Assembly (NCBI GenBank): GCA_001774495.1
Contig: MFAE01000011.1
Span: forward strand, 1-32,291
Source of the DNA: Candidatus Campbellbacteria bacterium RIFOXYC2_FULL_35_25
GTDB taxonomy: Bacteria > Patescibacteriota > Minisyncoccia > Phycocordibacterales > UBA12079
DNA length: 32,291 bases
Reading direction: 5' to 3'
Below, one piece after another: positions 25,713 to 32,291 of the stretch (position 1 is the first letter of the stretch; each line of letters begins with the position of its first letter). The position numbers and the translations under genes were made by a program. A model generated the notes under the pieces. That model did no database searches and had not been told where the DNA came from. It saw only the letters and a program-made list of their open reading frames with translations.

Positions 25713-26915
25713 CTAGTCTTTTCTCTCTAAATCAGCATTTAATAGGCGTTTAAACAACTCTTTTAGGGTAGTTTCGTTGTTTGCGACTACAAGGGTTTCT
25801 CTGTTTATAAAAGCGTAAACAAACTCTATTTTTCCTTCGTTGTTTAATAATACCCGGACATCTTTATTTGATATTATTAAATCTTGGAAGTCATTTTTGT
25901 ACCTATCGATTTTCGAATCTCTTCTTTGGAAGAGAAAGGATAATTCATCAAACATGGTTTTTTCCCAGGTTAACATTCCAGCAAAAGCATTTTCATAAGA
26001 TTTTACTTTAAAAATTAGAAAAGGATTATTTCCCAAGGCTGAATGTAGACCAAAGACAAAATCGGGTCTCAGAGATCTTTTTAAAGGAGATAAAGATTTT
26101 GTCTCTAGTAAATTTAAAAATACTTCTGTTGTTAAGAGTAATTTACTCCCATCTGCTTTTTCAACAACAAATTGCCCAGTACTGTCTTCTATTGTTAAAA
26201 ATAATTGTATTATTTGTCCCAAAGGAATAGAGGTTAAATCTATCTCGGCGATAATGTCTTCTATTATACTTTTTTTGTTTAAATTATTTAAGAAAAGCTC
26301 TTTTTGATAATCAGAAAAAATAAAAGAAGGGATTATAATTTCTGTAATGCCGGCGTTATTTTTTTTGTTTATATAGTAATTACCCACAAAACCAGCTATC
26401 AAAGAAAATAAGACAATAATAATTATTATCATAAAGCCTAGGGGAATTTTTTTAGAGAGGCCCTCTTCGCCTATTTTGTTGTCTCGGTAAGGCCTTTTTT
26501 CTTTCTCAGAAACAACTATTTTTGATAAAGAGGTTTTTTGACTTTTTAAAATGTTTGCAACGTCATCTCGATAGGTTCTTAATGTTTTTACTTCTTTTTC
26601 TTTCCATTCTTTTACCTTATCTTCCGGGGTATTTTTTTCAATAGGAATAATATCACTTTTTGTTATTGGTCGTTGGATTTGTTCCTCGGGTGTCACTTTC
26701 TCCTGTAGTCTTTGTGTTGCACTCTTTTTTTTGTAATTTAGTATTAGTTCTTTTTTTTTTAAATCATTTTCTTCATTTTCATTCTTTTGTGTTTCTGATA
26801 TTTCTGCGTCTTTTTCTGTTGGTAAAATTTCTATTTTACTATTCAGAAAAACCCCGTTCTTTCCACTCGGGTTATTATTTTCATTATTAGGTATTTTATT
26901 GTTTGTTTCATCCAT
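25713..26915 (-). CDS. Single-pass membrane hypothetical protein
   Basis: Acidic/Asn-rich N-terminus, TM GFMIIIIIVLFSLIAGFVGNYYI, extracytoplasmic C-terminus; family not identified. Confidence 0.7.
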   Translation of the reverse strand: MDETNNKIPNNENNNPSGKNGVFLNSKIEILPTEKDAEISETQKNENEENDLKKKELILNYKKKSATQRLQEKVTPEEQIQRPITKSDIIPIEKNTPEDKVKEWKEKEVKTLRTYRDDVANILKSQKTSLSKIVVSEKEKRPYRDNKIGEEGLSKKIPLGFMIIIIIVLFSLIAGFVGNYYINKKNNAGITEIIIPSFIFSDYQKELFLNNLNKKSIIEDIIAEIDLTSIPLGQIIQLFLTIEDSTGQFVVEKADGSKLLLTTEVFLNLLETKSLSPLKRSLRPDFVFGLHSALGNNPFLIFKVKSYENAFAGMLTWEKTMFDELSFLFQRRDSKIDRYKNDFQDLIISNKDVRVLLNNEGKIEFVYAFINRETLVVANNETTLKELFKRLLNADLERKD

Positions 26916-26978
26916 AATACTTATATAGTATAAAATAAAATGTAGAAAGTTGAAAGTAAAAACTATTTATAATAAGGA

Positions 26979-27013
26979 GAGGGGGAAATTTTTCTTTGAA
27001 AAATTTCCCCCTC
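26979..27013. repeat. 16-bp perfect stem, 3-nt loop
   Basis: GAGGGGGAAATTTTTC-TTT-GAAAAATTTCCCCCTC between pnp and the downstream gene. Confidence 0.9.
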
Positions 27014-27041
27014 AACCCACCCTCTCTTTTTCAAGAAAATT

Positions 27042-29141
27042 TTATTCAGGCTTTTTTACAAAGTTAGGGTCGATGTCTTTTATAGACAGCTTAATTCTTT
27101 CTTGTGCATCTATCTCTTTGATAATCACAGGGACTTTTTGGCCCTCTTTCAATATTCCTTCCATTTTTTCAATTCTAAAAGGAGCAATTTCTGAAATATG
27201 AACAAGGCCTTCTTTGTTTGGTGCTATTTTAACAAAGGCTCCAAAGTCTAGGACTTTTATTACTTCTCCTTCGAACTTTTCTCCAACCAAAAAGTCTCTC
27301 GTCATTTCTCCAACAATTTTTTTAGCCTCTTGAGCAGAACCATTTTTACCAGTAATGAATACTGTCCCGTCGTCTTCTATATCAATCTCTGCTCCCGTTT
27401 TTTCTTTAATTTCTTTTATTGTTTTTCCTCCCCCACCAATAACTAGCCCGATTTGGTCTTGTTTGATTTTGATAATTAATATTTCTGGCGCATTTGGGGA
27501 AATGTTTGTTCTAGGTTTTGCTATTTCTTTCTCTATAACATCGAGAATTTCTAGGCGAGCTTTTTTTGCAGCTTCTAGTGCCTCGGATAAAATTTTCAAA
27601 GGAATTCCACCAACCTTAACATCCATCTGAATCGCTGTTATTCCATTTCTTGTTCCTGCTACTTTAAAATCCATATCACCATGGTAATCTTCAGGACCTT
27701 GAATATCTGTTAAAAGTTTGTAGTTGCTTTCGCTTAACATCATAAGCCCAGAAGCAATTCCTGCGACAGGTGCTTTGATAGGAACTCCTCCATCCATCAG
27801 CGCTAAAGTACTTCCACAAACTGATGCCATCGAAGTGGATCCGTTTGATGCCATTGATTCAGAAACAATTCTTATTGTGTAGGGAAAATTTTCTTTTGAA
27901 GGGATTACTGCCAGCAAAGCTTTTTCAGCCAAAGCCCCGTGCCCAATCATTCTTCTATTTGTTCCTCCCATCCTTCCTGTTTCTCCTGTAGAAAATGGAG
28001 GAAAATTATAATGGTGCATAAATTTCTTTTCCATTTTCTCTTCCATTCCATCTATAAGTTGAGCATCTTTTGGCCCACCTAAAGTAAGCGCTGAAAAAAC
28101 ATGAGTACCTCCTCTATAAAATATTCCTGACCCATGTATTTTTTTTGAGACTCCTCCTGCTTGAGCAAAAAGATTTCTTACCTCGTCCATTTTCCTTCCA
28201 TCGACTCTTCTATTATTTTCAATTGCTTCTTTGTGAATTAAATCATTAACAGCTTCTTCATAGTGATCGAGAGCTAGAGAAATACTTTCTTCAGTGGATT
28301 GCTCTTTAAATAATTTTTTCCACTCATCTTTTAATCCTTCGATCCCTTTTTTTCCAGGACCACTAAAAACAGCACCTTCTAGTTTTGGTGTTATTTCTTT
28401 TTTGAATAATTCTACAGTTTCTGATGATAGATTTGGTTTTACTATAACTTGTTTTTTCTTTCCTATTTCTGCAATAATTTTTTTCTGAAATTCTTGGATT
28501 TTTTCTATTTCTTGGGAGGCCATTTTTAATCCTTCATTAACCACATCTTCACTTGTTTCCTTTGAGCCAACTTCTATCATATTTATATTTCCGTCTTTTC
28601 CACAAGCAACCAAATCTAATTCCAAGTCGTCATTATTTTTGAAAAGATAATTTGGGTTTATTTTGTATTCACCATTTTTTGCAATTCTTACTGCGCTCAC
28701 AGGACCATTCCAAGGAATGTCCGAAGTAGCTAATGCCAAGGATGCGGCAGTAATCGCTAAAATATCCGGATCATAATCTCCCAAAGAAAGGATGGTGATG
28801 ATTACCTGAATTTCATTTCTAATATGTTGTTCAAAGAGAGGGCGAATAGTTCTGTCGACAACTCTTGCCCCCAGAGTTGCTTCATCAGAGGCTCTTCCTT
28901 CTCTCCTCATAAAACGACTTCCTAAAATTTGTCCCGCCGCATAAAATTTTTCTTCGTAATCTACCGTTAAAGGAAACCAATCCCCCCCCTCTCTTACATT
29001 CGAAGACATAACTGCTGTTGCCAAGATTGTGGTATCCCCGCAACTAAGCATAACTGATCCGTTGGCTTGATCAGCCAAATCATTAAATTGGGCTGTTAGA
29101 GTTTGACCCCCTATCTCCATGCTGTATTCTTTTTTTATCAT
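27042..29141 (-). CDS. pnp: Polyribonucleotide nucleotidyltransferase
   Basis: Two RNase PH domains, KH IGLVIGGGGKTIKEIKEKTGAEIDIEDDGTV, S1 GEVIKVLDFGAFVKIAPNKEGLVHISEI. Start trimmed to 29141. Confidence 0.97.
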   Translation of the reverse strand: MIKKEYSMEIGGQTLTAQFNDLADQANGSVMLSCGDTTILATAVMSSNVREGGDWFPLTVDYEEKFYAAGQILGSRFMRREGRASDEATLGARVVDRTIRPLFEQHIRNEIQVIITILSLGDYDPDILAITAASLALATSDIPWNGPVSAVRIAKNGEYKINPNYLFKNNDDLELDLVACGKDGNINMIEVGSKETSEDVVNEGLKMASQEIEKIQEFQKKIIAEIGKKKQVIVKPNLSSETVELFKKEITPKLEGAVFSGPGKKGIEGLKDEWKKLFKEQSTEESISLALDHYEEAVNDLIHKEAIENNRRVDGRKMDEVRNLFAQAGGVSKKIHGSGIFYRGGTHVFSALTLGGPKDAQLIDGMEEKMEKKFMHHYNFPPFSTGETGRMGGTNRRMIGHGALAEKALLAVIPSKENFPYTIRIVSESMASNGSTSMASVCGSTLALMDGGVPIKAPVAGIASGLMMLSESNYKLLTDIQGPEDYHGDMDFKVAGTRNGITAIQMDVKVGGIPLKILSEALEAAKKARLEILDVIEKEIAKPRTNISPNAPEILIIKIKQDQIGLVIGGGGKTIKEIKEKTGAEIDIEDDGTVFITGKNGSAQEAKKIVGEMTRDFLVGEKFEGEVIKVLDFGAFVKIAPNKEGLVHISEIAPFRIEKMEGILKEGQKVPVIIKEIDAQERIKLSIKDIDPNFVKKPE

Positions 29142-29187
29142 ATATATTAAAACTTCCACAATTGGAGTACTTCTTCGTCAGTTTCAA

Positions 29188-29233
29188 AAAAAATTTTTTC
29201 GCCGTATTTAAAATACGCCTCAAAAAATTTTTT
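29188..29233. repeat. Nested palindrome: two AAAAAATTTTTT arms flanking CGTATTTAAAATACG
   Basis: Inner 7-bp stem (29203-29217) inside 12-nt A6T6 arms (29188-29199 and 29222-29233), upstream of pnp. Confidence 0.75.
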
Positions 29234-29518
29234 CTCACTTCCTCGAATTACTCGCAATTTTGAAAGTTTTTTAGATGTCTAGTTTCCAGATTTTAGATCT
29301 GAAAGTATGTTTCAAACCTACCTATCTAAAAACTAAACAATTAAATTTTTAAAACCCACTCGACTCTCTTGATTATATCTATTTTACAGGCCTTCGCAAG
29401 GAAAACACCCTTATTTATATAGATTGGAAACAGAATAACATAAAGCTAAATTTTTTTTGAGGAAAGAACAAAATGCCTGAATACCTTAATTTAGAAAGAG
29501 ATTTATGTAATATTTTTT

Positions 29519-30013
29519 TTAGGTTTTCTTTTTTTTGTATACAAAAAAATATAAATAGAAGATGAATAACAGAGCCACGTTTGGAAAGAACACCCAAGGT
29601 GTTCCCCAAGACACTCCATTAAACTTGTAATCAAACAACGGCCATAGAAAAGGTGTGGGAAAAAATTCAAAACTGTGTGTAAAGATATCCAGAGCAATAT
29701 GAAAAAACCACGCCCCCATTTCCCAAAGAGGTTTCTTAAGAAAAAACCAAACAATACCGAATACCACAAAAAATATTATTAAGCTGTGAGTAATATTGTA
29801 GAGAAAATCTACATACTGAGGAATGAGAGAGGGGTCTGGAGGTCCGTTTTCAAAAGATACTCGCTCAGTAAATCCTAATAAGTTAGAAGCAAACAAAATC
29901 CCGAAAGATAAAATATCTGGAGCTAGCCCAAAAGTGCTAGCAAGTAAAAAACTTTTTCGGCTCTTTCTTCCGAAGGCCACCCCTCCCCAAAGAGCATGTG
30001 ATAGTGTATCCAT
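29519..30013 (-). CDS. YdjM/DUF457-like membrane-bound putative metal-dependent hydrolase
   Basis: MDTLSHALWGGVAFG, GLAPDILSFG, YNITHSLIIF, WFFHIALDIFTHS His/Asp motifs. Confidence 0.8.
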   Translation of the reverse strand: MDTLSHALWGGVAFGRKSRKSFLLASTFGLAPDILSFGILFASNLLGFTERVSFENGPPDPSLIPQYVDFLYNITHSLIIFFVVFGIVWFFLKKPLWEMGAWFFHIALDIFTHSFEFFPTPFLWPLFDYKFNGVSWGTPWVFFPNVALLFIFYLYFFVYKKKKT

Positions 30014-30024
30014 TTTTTAAAAAA

Positions 30025-30282
30025 TTATTTTTTACTTTTTCCAACCAAACAAGACATATAAGATTTTGCTTTTTTAAGAAAGCTTTCAGCTTCAGGGCTA
30101 CCTTCTTTTGGGTAGCCTAAGTTGGATAAAATTTTTTCTACTTTTCCTTCGCCCCCAGTAAAAGAAATTTCTCCGCTAGGTGCATTTACTGAAATGTTTG
30201 AGAAACCTTCTTTTTCTAATGTGTCAGTAATCATTTTTTCACAACCCCCACATTTTATATTTAATACTTTAATTGTTTGCAT
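30025..30282 (-). CDS. Heavy-metal-associated (HMA) domain protein
   Basis: MQTIKVLNIKCGGCEKMITDTLEKEGFSNISVNAPSGEISF with CxxC and ferredoxin-like pattern. Confidence 0.85.
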   Translation of the reverse strand: MQTIKVLNIKCGGCEKMITDTLEKEGFSNISVNAPSGEISFTGGEGKVEKILSNLGYPKEGSPEAESFLKKAKSYMSCLVGKSKK

Positions 30283-30306
30283 AATATTTTTATTGCTAGA
30301 TATTTT

Positions 30307-30948
30307 TTATAGAGAATCAAAATTTTTACAAGAAGGAGTGGGGTCATTTTCTTTAATTCTTTTTCTGCAAATTTCCCCAATTGCTAAAGCCCCTTTTATC
30401 CCTGAGATATAAATTACATCTGGGACATATTTTCTACTCTCATTTTCTTCATTAACTATTTTGCCAGTTCTCATTTGTAGAATAATATTTCCTTTTTTTG
30501 AATTCCCATTTATTTCTATGTCACCAGAAAATTGTTCCCAATCAATGGACCTTACTTTATTTTTTCTGTAGTTTATTAATCTTGTTGGAGTCCCCACAAA
30601 GTAACCCCCTTTTTTAAAAAAAGAAAAAATACCAAATCCTAATATATAAATTCCAACCAAAACAAAAATAGCCATTACTAACATTGGGGCAATAAGAGGA
30701 TTAAGGTTTTGAAGACTTGCTACAACTGGAATTTCGTTGGAAGTAAAATAAACTTCTTTCCCTTGGAAAAGAGGACCCAGAAAAGCGAACATAAAAACAC
30801 CAGTAAAGGTGAGCCAAATGATTCCAAAAACACCTAATGAAAATATTTTTGTGAGTGGTTGGGTATGCCTTGCTTCTACCTCGAAATCTTTTCTTTCGGA
30901 ACCAATAGCAATATTTAGTCCTTTTGGTAATAAAATTTTTTCAATCAT
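30307..30948 (-). CDS. Two-TM hypothetical membrane protein
   Basis: TM helices LGVFGIIWLTFTGVFMFAFLGPLF and MLVMAIFVLVGIYILGFGIFSFF. Confidence 0.65.
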   Translation of the reverse strand: MIEKILLPKGLNIAIGSERKDFEVEARHTQPLTKIFSLGVFGIIWLTFTGVFMFAFLGPLFQGKEVYFTSNEIPVVASLQNLNPLIAPMLVMAIFVLVGIYILGFGIFSFFKKGGYFVGTPTRLINYRKNKVRSIDWEQFSGDIEINGNSKKGNIILQMRTGKIVNEENESRKYVPDVIYISGIKGALAIGEICRKRIKENDPTPSCKNFDSL

Positions 30949-30986
30949 AATTGTTACAATTTTAGAATAATTATTTGGGAGAAATT

Positions 30987-31529
30987 TTATTTCTTCGCGA
31001 CTCTTCTTTTCCTATTCCCTTTGTAGCCCATTAAATATTTTGAGTGTTCTTTATCTAGGTCCATAAAATCGTCAGCCTTTTCCATTAACTTTGATGACGA
31101 AGATCGTCCGAAGGAAACAACTTCAACTTGGCAACCTTCATTCATTTGTAAATATTCTACAAGAGGAATAAAATCTCCGTCCCCTGAGACAATAATAATT
31201 GTATCTAACTTTGGTGCCATCTTAACAGCATCAATGGCAAGACCAACATCCCAATCGGCTTTTTTTGCTCCGCCAAAAAATATTTGTAAATCTTTTGTCT
31301 TGGCTTCTATTCCTAGTTTTTCGAGAGCTTCAAAAAAAGTAGATTCTTCTCCTGACTCGGTTGTGATTACATAAGCAATCGCACGAATCAAAGCTCTATC
31401 CCCCACCGCATCATCCATTATTTGTTTAAAGTTTACTTTTGCTTTGTAAAGATTTTTTGCACTGTGGTATAAATTTTGGGCATCAATAAAAACCCCAACC
31501 CTTTGTTCTTTGTGTTTTGTTATAGACAT
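30987..31529 (-). CDS. NYN-domain (LabA/DUF88-like) protein, putative nuclease
   Basis: RVGVFIDAQNLYHSAKNLY, DWDVGLAIDAVKMAPKLDTIIIVSGDGDFIPLVEYL. Confidence 0.9.
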   Translation of the reverse strand: MSITKHKEQRVGVFIDAQNLYHSAKNLYKAKVNFKQIMDDAVGDRALIRAIAYVITTESGEESTFFEALEKLGIEAKTKDLQIFFGGAKKADWDVGLAIDAVKMAPKLDTIIIVSGDGDFIPLVEYLQMNEGCQVEVVSFGRSSSSKLMEKADDFMDLDKEHSKYLMGYKGNRKRRVAKK

Positions 31530-31537
31530 ATTTTTTG

Positions 31538-31572
31538 AGCTTACAGTAGACAGCTTACAGCTTACAGCTTTT
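31538..31572. repeat. 7-nt-period array (AGCTTAC family) upstream of the NYN gene
   Basis: AGCTTAC AGTAGAC AGCTTAC AGCTTAC AGCTTTT. Confidence 0.88.
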
Positions 31573-31600
31573 GAAAAATTTGCGAAGCAAATTTTTCAAA
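31570..31600. repeat. 14-bp perfect hairpin with GAA loop
   Basis: TTTGAAAAATTTGC-GAA-GCAAATTTTTCAAA, directly abutting the heptamer array. Confidence 0.92.
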
Positions 31601-31703
31601 CCATCGACTATAAAGTATTAAAATATTTCTGCCAATATATAGTTTATTTTTGGCGGAAAAAATTGATAAAATGTATAAAAATTTGTACTTAAAGTACTTA
31701 AAT

Positions 31704-31752
31704 AAGTATAGAGTATCAAGTATCAAGTATCAAGTAACGACTAATAAGTGAT
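31704..31752. repeat. 7-nt-period array (AAGTATC family)
   Basis: AAGTATA GAGTATC AAGTATC AAGTATC AAGTAAC GACTAAT AAGTGAT. Confidence 0.85.
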
Positions 31753-31840
31753 TAATAGAAAAGCTTACAGTTTATTCCACGCCTTTCTTTTGGAAAATAA
31801 AGGTGTGGGTGTTTATAGATAACAGCTTCCAGAAAATTTC

Positions 31841-31869
31841 TTGACAAAAGGTTGACTTTGGTATATAAT
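31841..31869 (+). promoter_or_regulatory. Consensus sigma70-type promoter
   Basis: TTGACA (31841-31846), 17-nt spacer, TATAAT (31864-31869). Confidence 0.88.
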
Positions 31870-31908
31870 TATCGTGTAATTTAGCTCTTTGATTTAACTA
31901 CTTACGAG

Positions 31909-32020
31909 TGGTCATAGCTAAAAGATTTTATAAAACACTAATTCATAAAAAATGAATGGGCAAATGAAATTTTTTGGCTATGACCAATTGGTGGAAGTAG
32001 CACACCCTCAAATAAGAGGG
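31909..32020 (+). ncRNA. Structured 5' leader (candidate cis-regulatory RNA)
   Basis: 23-bp stem 31909-31931/31964-31986 (3 G-U wobbles), internal hairpin ATTCAT-AAAAA-ATGAAT, then CCCTC-AAATAA-GAGGG (32005-32020) upstream of SD AGGAG (32033-32037). Confidence 0.65.
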
Positions 32021-32044
32021 AAAAATTAGAATAGGAGAAAACTC

Positions 32045-32291
32045 ATGGAGAAGACCTATGATGGACAGACAGCAGCTTTTTTGGCAGCTGTGGCAACTTG
32101 TATGCCGAGGAATATGAGTTCTGAGGTTATGCAAGGGTGGATTACAGACCTTACTGGATTGAAAAAGATTTTGGCAGAGGCATTTTGTCCGCCATCGCAG
32201 AACTACATCACCCACACCTTCACAATTTTGGTCGACGAGACCAAGACTGTGGAGGAGCTGGTTGTCGAAGGGAACTATGATTGGAGTGACA
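32045..32291 (+). CDS. Hypothetical protein, C-terminus truncated by window edge
   Basis: AGGAG then ATG; open to the end: MEKTYDGQTAAFLAAVATCMPRNMSSEVMQGWITDLTGLKKILAEAFCPPSQNYITHTFTILVDETKTVEELVVEGNYDWSD... Not in the ORF track (no stop). Preceded by a strong promoter and leader. Confidence 0.85.
   Translation, partial: MEKTYDGQTAAFLAAVATCMPRNMSSEVMQGWITDLTGLKKILAEAFCPPSQNYITHTFTILVDETKTVEELVVEGNYDWSD

Noticed and set aside
29649-29660. AAAAGGTGTGGGA as another copy of the GGTGTGGGGG element
   Set aside because: Lies inside the YdjM-like coding sequence (encodes TPF) and lacks the promoter context; likely coincidence.
29415-29769. Minus ORFs 29415-29609 and 29503-29769
   Set aside because: Alternative frames of the YdjM-like gene and AT-rich spacer; composition not protein-like.
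31943-32215. 90-aa minus-strand ORF
   Set aside because: Antisense to the structured leader and the promoter/SD-supported plus-strand CDS.
1-32291. Alternative genetic code (UGA = Gly) as in some CPR lineages
   Set aside because: Conserved ORFs terminate normally and contain no in-frame UGA at conserved positions; standard code fits.

Overview
This 32.3-kb AT-rich window looks like a Candidate Phyla Radiation (Patescibacteria/Parcubacteria-like) chromosome segment around the replication origin. That assignment is inferred from gene content; no phylogeny was run. It contains: a beta-helix surface protein running off the left edge (absent from the ORF track); dnaN-dnaA, an oriC-like gap, and rpmH-rnpA-yidC-jag; a long minus-strand operon encoding a reduced type IV secretion (T4SS)-like machine (VirB2-like pilin, split VirB4, PrgI, VirB6-like, EF-hand/TSP3 protein); rsmA, a UvrD/PcrA helicase, a LysM-M23 peptidase, comM, a DksA-like protein, pnp, a YdjM-like membrane protein, an HMA protein and a NYN protein; and, at the right edge, a partial small-protein gene behind a near-consensus promoter and a strongly structured leader. 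The most unusual signals are non-coding: (i) many intergenic arrays with exact 7-nt periodicity, placed right next to gene starts or stops; (ii) two S23/IVP four-helix-bundle genes inside the T4SS operon, each enclosed by its own inverted repeats; (iii) a near-identical ~32-nt leaderless-type promoter at rnpA and comM; (iv) a perfect 48-bp palindrome fused to the M23 stop codon, plus several other long hairpins; (v) a 23-bp stem leader at 31909-31986. No CRISPR array, rRNA or confident tRNA was seen.
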